A DNA stretch of 64,000 nucleotides from Candidatus Auribacterota bacterium. GTDB lineage: Bacteria; Auribacterota; JAFGBW01; JAFGJP01. The notes under the pieces were generated by a model. That model saw only the letters and a list, made by a program, of their open reading frames with translations. It had not been told where the DNA came from and ran no database searches. Shown here piece after piece: positions 26,306 through 36,167 of the stretch. The stretch's first letter is position 1. Each line of letters opens with the position of its first letter. The stretch spans positions 1-64,000 of the forward strand of contig JAGLFH010000005.1 of the NCBI GenBank assembly GCA_023144635.1, in the 5' to 3' direction. The translations under genes were made by a program, and so were the position numbers.

Positions 26306-28180
26306 TTGAAGAAATTATTAAAAAACATAGAGAATCCTGAAGATTTAAAAAAACTTGAAGTTTCTGAACTTCCTAGACTTTGTGAAGAAATACGCAAAAG
26401 AGTTATAGATGTCGTTTCTAAAACAGGCGGACATCTTGCCTCGTCGTTAGGTGTTGTAGAGTTGACTGTAGCTTTACATTATGTTTTCAATTCACCTGAA
26501 GATAAAATTGTATGGGATGTCGGTCATCAAAGTTATGTCCATAAAATACTGACAGGTAGGAATAAAGAATTGGAATCTTTAAGAAAATTCGGTGGGCTTA
26601 GCGGATTTCTTAAAAGGGAAGAAAGTCCTCATGACTGTTTTGGTGCCGGTCATGCAAGTACTTCTCTTTCTGCTGCCCTTGGTTTTGCTGCAGCACGCGA
26701 CAGAGATAAAAAGGATAGTCATGTCATTGCTGTTATAGGAGATGCCTCTCTTACCGGAGGAATGGCATTGGAAGCTTTAAACAATGCTTCACAGGTAACA
26801 AAAAAACTTATAGTAATACTTAATGATAATAAGATGTCCATATCAAAGAATGTGGGTGCAATATCCGAATATCTTAACAAAATAATAACATCACCTACTT
26901 ATAATAAGTACAAGTTTGAAGTTGAGGATCTTATCAAAAAGATACCTACTATTGGAGAAAATGTGTTTAAGGCCGTTAGAAAATTAGAGGAAAGTATTAA
27001 AAATATAATTGTGCCGGGAGTTATTTTTGAAGAATTTGGATTCAATTATTATGGCCCAAGCAATGGTCAGGATGTTATCACTCTTGTAAGGACTCTTGAA
27101 AATTTAAAAAAGATAGACAGACAGCCACTTCTTTTTCATGTTCTAACAAAAAAAGGAAAAGGATATAAATTTGCTGAAGAACAGCCTGAAGGTTATCACG
27201 GAATTAAACCGTTTAATGTTTCATGCGGATTAAGCTCTAACATGTGTAATGGAAAAACATATTCAGAAGTATTTGGACAGACGTTAATAGAGCTTGCTGA
27301 AAAGGATGATAAGATTGTTGCTATAACGGCAGCAATGGAAACAGGTACGGGTTTGAAAAAGTTTCATGAAAAATATCCGAACCGTTTTTTTGATTGTGGT
27401 ATTGCTGAAGAACATGGGGTTACTTTTGCTGCAGGTATGGCTGCCGGAGGATATAAGCCGGTCATGGCAATATATTCTACTTTTCTGCAGCGAGGGTATG
27501 ACCAGATAATACACGATGTCGCTCTTCAAGAATTACCTGTCATTTTTTGTATAGATCGTGCAGGTATAGTCGGTGATGACGGTCAAACACATCAGGGAAC
27601 ATTCGATATTTCATTCTTAAGGCATATACCTAATATGATATTATGCCAGCCTGCTGATGCTTCATCCTTAAAGCAGATGTTAGAACTGGGGCTTTCTTTA
27701 AATAAACCTTTTGCTGTTCGGTACCCGAGAGGATATGTACCTAAAAAATCTGCTTTACCTAAAGCGGCAGTAAAGTTGGGTAAATCTGTTGTTGTAAGCA
27801 AAGGCAGTGATGGTGTTATTCTTGCCCTTGGAGAAGAAGTGCTTACAGCTTTAAGTGCTGCTAAAAAGCTGCATAAAGAAACTGGAAAATCTTTAACTGT
27901 TGTTGATGTCAGGTTTATTAAACCACTTGATAAGAATATGCTTTTACAGTTATTTAATGATAATAAAAAAATAGTCACACTGGAAAACAATGTAATAGCA
28001 GGCGGATTTGCAAGTGCTTTACTTGAATTTTGTGCTCTCAATGAAATAAGGGATGTAGATATTTTTCCTATTGGGTTGCCGGATCAGTTTATAGAGCATG
28101 GGACAATATCCGAGCTTAAAAACAAATACGGCCTTGATGAAGAAAAAGTTTTAAAAAGACTAAAAGATATATTCTCTTGA
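26306..28180 (+). CDS. dxs: 1-deoxy-D-xylulose-5-phosphate synthase
   Basis: GGHLASSLGVVELTVALHYVF, VWDVGHQSYVHKILTGR, GAGHASTSLSAALG, FDCGIAEEHGVTFAAGMA, DRAGIVGDDGQTHQGTFD. Confidence 0.97.
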   Translation: MKKLLKNIENPEDLKKLEVSELPRLCEEIRKRVIDVVSKTGGHLASSLGVVELTVALHYVFNSPEDKIVWDVGHQSYVHKILTGRNKELESLRKFGGLSGFLKREESPHDCFGAGHASTSLSAALGFAAARDRDKKDSHVIAVIGDASLTGGMALEALNNASQVTKKLIVILNDNKMSISKNVGAISEYLNKIITSPTYNKYKFEVEDLIKKIPTIGENVFKAVRKLEESIKNIIVPGVIFEEFGFNYYGPSNGQDVITLVRTLENLKKIDRQPLLFHVLTKKGKGYKFAEEQPEGYHGIKPFNVSCGLSSNMCNGKTYSEVFGQTLIELAEKDDKIVAITAAMETGTGLKKFHEKYPNRFFDCGIAEEHGVTFAAGMAAGGYKPVMAIYSTFLQRGYDQIIHDVALQELPVIFCIDRAGIVGDDGQTHQGTFDISFLRHIPNMILCQPADASSLKQMLELGLSLNKPFAVRYPRGYVPKKSALPKAAVKLGKSVVVSKGSDGVILALGEEVLTALSAAKKLHKETGKSLTVVDVRFIKPLDKNMLLQLFNDNKKIVTLENNVIAGGFASALLEFCALNEIRDVDIFPIGLPDQFIEHGTISELKNKYGLDEEKVLKRLKDIFS

Positions 28181-28205
28181 TCATGCCTGAACAAACTTAA
28201 ATTTT

Positions 28206-29144
28206 ATGAAGAATGTACTAATAACAGGAATAGAGGGATTTGTAGGCAGCCACCTTGCTTTAACGCTTTTGGGGAAAATAAAAGATATTTCCATTACCGG
28301 TACTTATTTACTTGAACCTGATAGGGAAAAGCTTAAAAACGTCAACTTCATTAAAGTAGATATAAAATCAAAAGAGGAAATAAGTGAACTGTTCCGTAAA
28401 GAAAAATCGTTTGATGCTATATTTCATCTGGCCGGATTAGCAAATGTAGGTTATTCATGGAAACACCCTGAAGAAGTTATGGAAGTAAACATACTTGGTA
28501 CACTTCATTTTCTAGAAGAAATACGTAAAACAAAAGAAAAAGCTAAGTTCCTGTTTGTTTCATCATCTGATATATATAATGAAAAATCGAGCAGTATTTT
28601 AGATGAATCTGCCAGTTTGAACCCGGAAAGTCCTTATGCAATAAGCAAACTAGCAGCAGAAAATCTTGTTACAACATATGGAAAGGCCTATGATATTCCG
28701 GTATACATTGCACGTCCTGTTCCTCATACAGGTCCCGGACAAAGTACAAGTTTTGCAGTAATGGATTTTTGTTCTCAGGCAGTGAAACTTAAAAAAGATG
28801 GTTTATCTTCCCCTGCAATAAATGTAGGGAACATTGATGTAGCAAAAGATTATTGTGATGTAAGGGATGTCGTAGATGCTTATATAAAAATAATGGAATG
28901 TTCAAAAGCAGGAGAAATATATAATATATCAACTGGAGTTAAAATAACACTTCGTGAAATAGTAGAAAAGATCAAGCGGGTATTATCTTTTAATTTTGAG
29001 CTCAAGCAAGATCCTTCAAGATTGAGACCACATGATCCAGATATAGTTGTGCTTGAGAATTTAAAGCTAAAAGCACTTGGCTGGAAACCAAGATATTCTA
29101 TAGAGGATACCATAAAAGATATTATTGATGATATTGATGTTTAA
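28206..29144 (+). CDS. NAD-dependent epimerase/dehydratase (GDP-mannose 4,6-dehydratase / RMD-like SDR)
   Basis: ITGIEGFVGSHLA, SPYAISKLAAE, ARPVPHTGPGQS. Confidence 0.8.
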   Translation: MKNVLITGIEGFVGSHLALTLLGKIKDISITGTYLLEPDREKLKNVNFIKVDIKSKEEISELFRKEKSFDAIFHLAGLANVGYSWKHPEEVMEVNILGTLHFLEEIRKTKEKAKFLFVSSSDIYNEKSSSILDESASLNPESPYAISKLAAENLVTTYGKAYDIPVYIARPVPHTGPGQSTSFAVMDFCSQAVKLKKDGLSSPAINVGNIDVAKDYCDVRDVVDAYIKIMECSKAGEIYNISTGVKITLREIVEKIKRVLSFNFELKQDPSRLRPHDPDIVVLENLKLKALGWKPRYSIEDTIKDIIDDIDV

Positions 29145-29152
29145 CAGGAAAA

Positions 29153-30175
29153 ATGAAAAAATTAAATAAAAATATAAAACTGGTCACACGTATTTTATTC
29201 AGTATCTTTATTATAGGATTTATTCTGTACGGAATGAGAGGTGATCTTAGTAAAGTAAAAGTGAATGTCCTTTCTACAAGATGGCAATATTTTTCTTTAG
29301 CTGTTTTTCTTTATATTATTGTTTCAATACTTGGCTCTTATAGACTTCATGTCCTTCTTATGGCTCATAATATAAAAGTACGTTTTACAAATATTGTTAA
29401 AAATATTTATTTAGGATATCTGTTTAATCTTTTTCTTTTAGGATCAACCGGGGGTGACGCAATAAGGTCATATTATATTGCCAGAGAGACACACAAAAAA
29501 ACAGAGATAATAACTCTTGTCTTTTTTGACCGAATTATTGGTCTTACTACTATGATGTGCATTGCTCTTGTTTCACTTATGTTCAATCTTGATAATCCGC
29601 AATTAAGAAGTCTTGCTATTACCGTTATTATCTTGTTTGTAGGTGCTGTTCTATTTTTTGTACTAATACTTAACAAGAATATTGCTATGAAAATTCCTGC
29701 TGCAAAATATCTGGCACAAAAGTTGTTTTTTAAAAACACAATTACAAAAATATATGAGACTATGAATTTTATGAAGAATCATAAAAGGAAAATAGCTGTA
29801 GCGTTCTTTCTTGCATTGGTGGTGCAAAGCATTGCTATCTTTACGACTTATTTGGTAGCTTTTTCAATGGCAAACATAAGTTGTGTTCCTTTGCGCCATT
29901 TTTTTCTTCTCATGCCTGTTGTGTATATTGGAAGTGCTCTTCCTGTCTCAATAGGTGGGTGGGGTGTTTATGAAATGGGATTTGTATTTTGTTTTGGCTT
30001 AATCGGTTATGCAGAAGAGGTCTCTCTTTCAATAGGTCTTATGAGTCATTTTCTTTTGGTCCTGCTGGGTGCTATCGGTGCTGTTATTTATATAATGCCT
30101 GGTACACGGCATATAGCTGCACAGGCTATTGCTGAAGGAATTGAAGGTATTGATGAGAAAGATGATCTTGATTAA
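29153..30175 (+). CDS. Lysylphosphatidylglycerol synthase TM-domain (UPF0104) family protein
   Basis: Multi-pass membrane protein; LLGSTGGDAIRSYYIARE, FFDRIIGL, ALPVSIGGWGVYEMGFVFCF. Confidence 0.82.
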   Translation: MKKLNKNIKLVTRILFSIFIIGFILYGMRGDLSKVKVNVLSTRWQYFSLAVFLYIIVSILGSYRLHVLLMAHNIKVRFTNIVKNIYLGYLFNLFLLGSTGGDAIRSYYIARETHKKTEIITLVFFDRIIGLTTMMCIALVSLMFNLDNPQLRSLAITVIILFVGAVLFFVLILNKNIAMKIPAAKYLAQKLFFKNTITKIYETMNFMKNHKRKIAVAFFLALVVQSIAIFTTYLVAFSMANISCVPLRHFFLLMPVVYIGSALPVSIGGWGVYEMGFVFCFGLIGYAEEVSLSIGLMSHFLLVLLGAIGAVIYIMPGTRHIAAQAIAEGIEGIDEKDDLD

Positions 30176-30268
30176 CTGTTTTTTTTAATATTTTTAGTTA
30201 TATTTTTAATAGGGTTTTAATATACTTATTACATTTAAAAACATAATTAAAAGAAAAAGGAGTAAAAG

Positions 30269-31012
30269 ATGAAAGGAATCATTTTGGCCGGTGGACTTGG
30301 TTCACGTCTCAAACCGTTGACATGTATAACAAATAAGCATCTTCTCCCAATTTATAATAAACCTATGATCTATTATCCTATTGAAAAGCTGGTACAGGCT
30401 GGAATCAAAGATATACTTATAGTTAGCGGAGGAACATTTGCAGGAGATTTCCTGATGCTTCTTGGAAATGGAAAGGAATTCGGCCTTAAACATATAAACT
30501 ATACATATCAGGAAGGTCAAGGCGGTATTGCCGAGGCTCTTGGACTTGCAGAACATTTTTCTGAAGGAGAAAAGGTTGCCGTGATCCTTGGAGATAATAT
30601 TATAGAAAATGATATAACTCCTTATGTAAATAAATTCAAGAAACAAGATAAAGGTGCAAAAATATTTCTTAAAAAAGTAGAACATCCAGGGCGTTTTGGT
30701 GTGCCTAGATTTAAAGATAAAAAAATAGTATCAATAGATGAAAAACCAAACAATCCAAAATCACAGTATGCTGTCACAGGTCTGTATATGTATGATCCTG
30801 AAGTTTTTAATATAGTGAAAACATTGAAGCCGAGTGCAAGAGGTGAGTTGGAAATAACTGATGTAAATAACCGTTATATAAAAGACGGAACAATGTCCTA
30901 TGAAATATTAAAGGGCTTCTGGTCAGATGCAGGAACTTTTGAATCCCTTTATAAATCGAATGAATTAATTAGAAAAAAATTAATAAAAGAGAAGAAACTA
31001 AAAATTAAATGA
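30269..31012 (+). CDS. rmlA: Glucose-1-phosphate thymidylyltransferase
   Basis: MKGIILAGGLGSRLKPLTCITNKHLLPIYNKPMIYYPIEKLVQAGI, VAVILGDNI. Confidence 0.9.
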   Translation: MKGIILAGGLGSRLKPLTCITNKHLLPIYNKPMIYYPIEKLVQAGIKDILIVSGGTFAGDFLMLLGNGKEFGLKHINYTYQEGQGGIAEALGLAEHFSEGEKVAVILGDNIIENDITPYVNKFKKQDKGAKIFLKKVEHPGRFGVPRFKDKKIVSIDEKPNNPKSQYAVTGLYMYDPEVFNIVKTLKPSARGELEITDVNNRYIKDGTMSYEILKGFWSDAGTFESLYKSNELIRKKLIKEKKLKIK

Positions 31013-31024
31013 AAGGATAGATGT

Positions 31025-32044
31025 GTGAAGAATTATCTTGTCACCGGTGGTCTTGGTTTTATTGGTTCAAATTTTGTAAGATATATTCTTACCGAAGATG
31101 AAACAGTAAAAGTTATAAATCTTGATAAAATGACATACGCTGGCAATCCTGAAAACCTTAAAGATATAGAGCATAATGAGAATTACAGTTTTGTAAAAGG
31201 CGATATTTGCGATAGAGATCTAGTTGAGAAAATATTTTCTGATCAAAAGATAGATGTTGTAATAAATTTTGCTGCTGAATCTCATGTCGACCGCTCAATA
31301 GAAGATGCAGCAGGTTTTATCAAAACAGATATTGAAGGTGTATGGAATCTATTGGAAAAATCTAAAAAATACGGTGTTGAGAGGTTTATTCAGATATCTA
31401 CTGATGAAGTCTATGGAACAATAGCTAAAGGTTCGTCAGATGAGTCATATCCGCTTCTTCCATCCAATCCTTATTCTGCTTCCAAAGCAGGGGGAGACCG
31501 TCTTGCTTACTCATATTTTGTAACTCACAAAATTCCTGTTATTGTTACACGGGCTTCAAATAATTACGGCTGCTATCAATATCCTGAAAAAATGATACCT
31601 CTTTTTATAACTAATGCTTTAGAAGGGCAAAAGCTTCCTGTATATGGTGATGGAAAACAGATGAGGGATTGGCTAAATGTAATTGATCACTGTGATGCCA
31701 TAAGATTTATCATTGAAAATGGGGTGCCTGGGGAAACTTATAATATTGCTGGTAATTGTGAAAAGATGAATATTGATGTGACAGAAAAGATACTTGAAAT
31801 TCTTGGCCTCGAAAAAGATTTGATGAGCTTTATTGAAGACAGGCCCGGACATGACAGAAGGTATTCATTAAATGCAGATAAACTGTCATTGCTTGGTTGG
31901 AAGCCTAAAAAACAGTTTCATTCTGCATTAGAAGAAACTGTATTATGGTACAAAAACAACGAAAACTGGTGGAAAAGACTGAAAGATGAGGAGTTTAAAG
32001 AGTATTATAAAAAGAATTACGGCTATAGAATGGATATAAAATAA
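31025..32044 (+). CDS. rmlB: dTDP-glucose 4,6-dehydratase
   Basis: VTGGLGFIGSNFVRYIL, NFAAESHVDRSIEDA, ISTDEVYGTI, YSASKAGGDRLAYSY, RPGHDRRYSLNADKL. Confidence 0.94.
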   Translation: MKNYLVTGGLGFIGSNFVRYILTEDETVKVINLDKMTYAGNPENLKDIEHNENYSFVKGDICDRDLVEKIFSDQKIDVVINFAAESHVDRSIEDAAGFIKTDIEGVWNLLEKSKKYGVERFIQISTDEVYGTIAKGSSDESYPLLPSNPYSASKAGGDRLAYSYFVTHKIPVIVTRASNNYGCYQYPEKMIPLFITNALEGQKLPVYGDGKQMRDWLNVIDHCDAIRFIIENGVPGETYNIAGNCEKMNIDVTEKILEILGLEKDLMSFIEDRPGHDRRYSLNADKLSLLGWKPKKQFHSALEETVLWYKNNENWWKRLKDEEFKEYYKKNYGYRMDIK

Positions 32045-32202
32045 ATGAGCGCTAAAGCGCAGATGATTATAATTTAGCCACAGAGATCACGGAGAAAAGC
32101 AAGACGTGTGTCCAAAAATAGGTGGTGCAATAGTCGTAAACCATGTAGGATTTAGTTCATGAACCACGTGGGCATGATGGAATAAAAACACAAGATGTTG
32201 TC

Positions 32203-32222
32203 ATCCCTGTGAAAACAGGGAT
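32203..32222. repeat. REP-like hairpin GTC-ATCCCTGT-GAAA-ACAGGGAT-CTAG
   Basis: Perfect 8-bp stem with GAAA loop; GTCAT...CTAG flanks match the REP-like elements near 851 and 1096 in opposite orientation. Confidence 0.6.
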
Positions 32223-32390
32223 CTAGGTAAAAGTAAACTTGAGTCTTATTTTAGTTGTTAATTGTTGTTTTGGATGTTTTTTTAATTTGCTTTTTGTATA
32301 ATATAGTGCCATAAGGCACACCATAACTTTAGGCATTTTAAGTACTTTAAACTTTAGTCACTTTTTTATTATTTTAAGGAGTTTGATATT

Positions 32391-32576
32391 ATGGTTGATA
32401 AAAAACTAATTGATATTCTTGCATGCCCAGCATGCAAAGGAGATGTCTTTGAAGATAAAGGTTCTATTGAATGCAAAGAATGTGGAAGGCAATATCCTGT
32501 AGTAGATGATATTCCTGTTATGCTTGTCGATGAAGCTAAAATGCCGGAGAATAAAAAGAATGAAGAAAATGAATAA
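32391..32576 (+). CDS. Trm112/UPF0434 family zinc-ribbon protein
   Basis: KLIDILACPACKGDVFEDKGSIECKECGRQYPVVDDIPVMLVDEA. Confidence 0.88.
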   Translation: MVDKKLIDILACPACKGDVFEDKGSIECKECGRQYPVVDDIPVMLVDEAKMPENKKNEENE

Positions 32577-33051
32577 TATTTGGGCTCCATGGCGGATCAA
32601 ATATATTGAGACAATGGTTAATGAAGACTTGCAAGAAAAAGGATGCATCTTTTGTGGAAAACAAGATAAAGAAGATCATCAGGATTTTGTTTTAAAAAGA
32701 GGGCAGCATTCTTTTGTTATTCTAAATATCTACCCGTATAATAACGGGCATCTCCTTTTTGCCCCGTATGATCATATTGCAGATATATCTGATTTTAATA
32801 AGGAACAGATATTAGAAATATTTTCTTTTATTAATCTTTTTAAAAAACGAATGTCTGATAGGATGAATTGTGATGGATTTAATGTTGGCGTTAATATTGG
32901 AAAGACAGCTGGTGCTGGTGTAGAAGACCATGTTCATTTTCATCTCGTACCCAGATGGAACGGTGATACAAATTTTATGCCGGTAATAACTGATACTAAA
33001 GTTATTCCGCAGGCATTAGAACAAGTGTGGGAGCTTTTAGAAAAAGAATAA
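32560..33051 (+). CDS. HIT family hydrolase
   Basis: MNNIWAPWRIKYIE, CIFCGK, NGHLLFAPYDH, GAGVEDHVHFHLVPRW (HxHxHxx). ORF track begins upstream at 32506. Confidence 0.9.
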   Translation: MKKMNNIWAPWRIKYIETMVNEDLQEKGCIFCGKQDKEDHQDFVLKRGQHSFVILNIYPYNNGHLLFAPYDHIADISDFNKEQILEIFSFINLFKKRMSDRMNCDGFNVGVNIGKTAGAGVEDHVHFHLVPRWNGDTNFMPVITDTKVIPQALEQVWELLEKE

Positions 33052-33089
33052 GATCTATCAAAATTATTTAATTTTTAACGGAGACGAGA

Positions 33090-33512
33090 ATGTCTGTAGA
33101 AACTCGAGAGATAAATTTTAGAACAAAGGGAAATTCGGATATTGTTGACATAACTGACAAGATCGCAACGGAACTGGAGACTTGCAAAATAAGAAATGGT
33201 GTCGTTACTATGTTTGTTCCCGGTTCTACTGCAGCGCTTAGTACTATAGAGTATGAGCGTGGAGTTGTAAGTGATCTTAATGGGGCTCTTGAAAGACTTA
33301 TCCCTAGTGGGATCTCTTATAAACATAATCTTGCATGGGATGATGGCAACGGGCATTCTCATGTGCGGGCAAGCCTGATAGGGCCGTCTTTAAGTGTACC
33401 AATTGTAAAAGGAAATATGACTCTTGGGACATGGCAGCAAATTGTATTTATCGATTTTGATAATCGTTCCAGAAATCGTATTGTTATAATACAGGTAGTT
33501 GGAGAAGAATAG
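33090..33512 (+). CDS. YjbQ/UPF0047 family protein
   Basis: VVTMFVPGSTAALSTIEYE, NGHSHVRASLIGPSLSVPIVKGNMTLGTWQQIVFIDFD. Confidence 0.9.
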   Translation: MSVETREINFRTKGNSDIVDITDKIATELETCKIRNGVVTMFVPGSTAALSTIEYERGVVSDLNGALERLIPSGISYKHNLAWDDGNGHSHVRASLIGPSLSVPIVKGNMTLGTWQQIVFIDFDNRSRNRIVIIQVVGEE

Positions 33513-33517
33513 AATAC

Positions 33518-34129
33518 GTGAAAGAAAATTCTGAGCCTACAAAAGAAAAAAGATCTTTTTTAAAGAAAAAATATATTTTGTGGGGAATAGTTGTTTTTTT
33601 TATTTTAATTCTATTTTCAGCTTATGTTTTCCATAAAATAGCTTCCAATCTTTTTTTTCCAGAAGAATATAGGGCAATTGTAAAAAAATATTCTGCCGAA
33701 TACGAAATAGATCCTTTACTTGTCAGTGCTGTTATATATACGGAAAGTCATTATGACCCTTCTGTTGTTTCACCAAAAGGTGCAATAGGGCTTATGCAAA
33801 TACTTCCTTCTACAGCAGGAGGAATCAGGAAAAAAGAAAAATTACACCCTGTAACAAAAGAAGAATTGAAAGATCCTGAATTAAATATTAAGACAGGGTG
33901 CAGATATTTACATTATCTTTTAAACAAATATGATAGTGATATTTCAACAGCTCTAGCTGCTTATAATGCAGGATTTGCAAATGTGACAAGATGGAAAAAT
34001 CAAAGCAATGAGTTAGAATTTGATAAAGTTCTTGCCTCTCAAGGTTTTAAAGAAACAAAGGACTATGTCTACAATGTACGTAAAGTACATGATCTTTTAA
34101 TTAAATTGAACTTGATTATGCCGCTTTAA
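33518..34129 (+). CDS. Membrane-anchored lytic transglycosylase (Slt-type)
   Basis: TM anchor; DPLLVSAVIYTESHYDPSVVSPKGAIGLMQILPSTA...LAAYNAGFANV. Confidence 0.92.
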   Translation: MKENSEPTKEKRSFLKKKYILWGIVVFFILILFSAYVFHKIASNLFFPEEYRAIVKKYSAEYEIDPLLVSAVIYTESHYDPSVVSPKGAIGLMQILPSTAGGIRKKEKLHPVTKEELKDPELNIKTGCRYLHYLLNKYDSDISTALAAYNAGFANVTRWKNQSNELEFDKVLASQGFKETKDYVYNVRKVHDLLIKLNLIMPL

Positions 34130-34191
34130 TTTTGTATTTTAAATACATGTTCTACAATATTTAATGTGATATTCAAAGGAGTTGATGAAGA

Positions 34192-34701
34192 ATGAAAAAG
34201 GGACTTTCCTTATTTTTTATATTTTCGTTTGTATTTTTAAGCTTGTTTATTTATTCATATGAATGTCTTGCAGAAGATGAGATCGTAATTAAAAGTGTAA
34301 AGAGGCTTCCAAAAAAGAGATATGTTTTGAATGAGCATGAAGAGCTTATTGGAAAACGTTATAATACAAGATTTTACAGTGATGAAGATGATCTGGAGAC
34401 TATTCTATTTGCTGTAAGTATAAAAAACGAACAGCTTCTGCCTTTTGCTCTTCGTCTTTTTTATAAAAGTTCTGAACAAAAAGAGATTAGTACGAAAGTA
34501 ATAATTGTTGAATCTCCGGAAAAAAACAAATCATATCTAAAATTAAAAATAAACAGCGATGAAATAACAGATGTTGGATATCCTGATGTTTGGTGGATTG
34601 AAGTAACTGATATTGATGGCGAAAAGATTTATGATGAACAAGGTGTAAAAGATTTTAAGATAGTTAAAGAAAGGTTGCTTCTTTTGAATAAAAAGAAGTG
34701 A
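34192..34701 (+). CDS. Hypothetical secreted protein
   Basis: Signal peptide; 169 aa; RBS AAAGGAG; no recognised family. Confidence 0.6.
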   Translation: MKKGLSLFFIFSFVFLSLFIYSYECLAEDEIVIKSVKRLPKKRYVLNEHEELIGKRYNTRFYSDEDDLETILFAVSIKNEQLLPFALRLFYKSSEQKEISTKVIIVESPEKNKSYLKLKINSDEITDVGYPDVWWIEVTDIDGEKIYDEQGVKDFKIVKERLLLLNKKK

Positions 34702-34731
34702 TCATATTGAATATATAATTTTAGGAACGAT

Positions 34732-35079
34732 ATGGGAATGATAGAAAAAAGAAAAACTGCAAGGATCTATAAAAAGATCAAAATAGAAGTAAAAAAGGAT
34801 GCAAAGATCCGTAATCTGGGTTCAATAGACCTTAGCTCAATGGGGATAAGGTTCCGGACTAATAAGAAGGTTCCTCTTTTTGATCAGTTGGATTTTTCAA
34901 TGGATCTATCTACAGATGAAAAAAAGAAAAATGAGCTTTCTTTCAGGGCAACTGTAATTCGCTGTGAAAAATGCAAGAATGCAAAAGGATATCAGGTTAC
35001 ACTCTTTTTTCATGATCTAAAAAAGAGTGAAATAAAGAAAATAGAACAATACATTGAAAAACTGAGGATAAAAAAATGA
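34732..35079 (+). CDS. PilZ domain protein
   Basis: RKTAR (RxxxR) and DLSSMG (DxSxxG) motifs in 115 aa. Confidence 0.87.
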   Translation: MGMIEKRKTARIYKKIKIEVKKDAKIRNLGSIDLSSMGIRFRTNKKVPLFDQLDFSMDLSTDEKKKNELSFRATVIRCEKCKNAKGYQVTLFFHDLKKSEIKKIEQYIEKLRIKK

Positions 35080-36167
35080 ATATAGATGAAATTTTAAAAG
35101 CTATGGTTGAAAAGAACGCCTCAGATATACATTTTAAAGTAGGGAATACTCCTATAATGCGCATAAATAAAGATCTTGTTAACTGGGGTGATAAAAAACT
35201 TAATTCAGAAGAAACAGAAGCAATAGCAAGAAATATAATGACTTCCGGCCAGTGGCAGACCTTTGAGTATAACAAAGAAATAGATTTTGCATATACTTTG
35301 GCGGGTGTAGGCCGGTTCAGGACAAATGTTTTTATACAAAGAGGTTCTATTGGTCTTGTTATGCGTTCTGTTAAAACAACGATACTTAATTTTGAACAGC
35401 TTGGTCTTCCTACTATCCTTAAGGAAGTAAGTCTGGTAGAAAGGGGTATAATAATACTTTCCGGTGCTACTGGAAGCGGAAAGTCTACAACTCTGGCTGC
35501 TATGATAGATCATATAAACAGGACACGCCGCAGGCATATTATCACGATAGAAGACCCTATAGAATTTTTACATCAAGATTTAAGCAGCATTGTAAACCAG
35601 CGTGAAGTAGGTATAGACACTATGACTTTTCAGACAGCTCTTAAGCATGTTTTAAGGCAGGATCCAGATGTTATGCTTATTGGAGAAATGAGAGATCAGC
35701 AGAGCTTTACTGCGTCTTTGAGCGCTTCAGAAACAGGTCATGTTGTTTTAACAACTGTGCATGCTGATTCTTCGGTACAATCCATAGAAAGGATTTTAGA
35801 CTTTTTCTCAAGTCCTGAGCAAAGAGAACAGGCTAGGCTTCAGCTTTCAACTAATATTGCCGCTATAATATGCCAGAGGCTAATACCAAATATTGATAAA
35901 CAGGGTCTTGTTCCTGCTGTTGAAATTTTACGGGGAACTCCCATAGTTAAAAAATTCATTCGAGAAAATAAATTTGATAAGATCTACAAAGCTATTGAAA
36001 CAGGTAAAGAGGACGGGATGCAGACTTTTAATCAGAGTATTCTGAAACTGATACAGGAAAATAAGATCTCTGAAGAAGATGGTCTTTCAAAAGCATCTAA
36101 TCCTGAAGCCCTGCGCATGAATTTGAAAGGTATCTTCCTTGACGATTCAAAGGGAATTCTTCGTTGA
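35076..36167 (+). CDS. pilT: Type IV pilus retraction ATPase PilT/PilU family
   Basis: ASDIHFKVGNTPIMRIN, GATGSGKSTTLAAMID, ITIEDPIEFLHQ, VLRQDPDVMLIGEMRD, TVHADSSVQSIERI. Confidence 0.92.
   Translation: MNIDEILKAMVEKNASDIHFKVGNTPIMRINKDLVNWGDKKLNSEETEAIARNIMTSGQWQTFEYNKEIDFAYTLAGVGRFRTNVFIQRGSIGLVMRSVKTTILNFEQLGLPTILKEVSLVERGIIILSGATGSGKSTTLAAMIDHINRTRRRHIITIEDPIEFLHQDLSSIVNQREVGIDTMTFQTALKHVLRQDPDVMLIGEMRDQQSFTASLSASETGHVVLTTVHADSSVQSIERILDFFSSPEQREQARLQLSTNIAAIICQRLIPNIDKQGLVPAVEILRGTPIVKKFIRENKFDKIYKAIETGKEDGMQTFNQSILKLIQENKISEEDGLSKASNPEALRMNLKGIFLDDSKGILR

Noticed and set aside
27592-28041. 149-aa minus-strand ORF
   Set aside because: Antisense to dxs.
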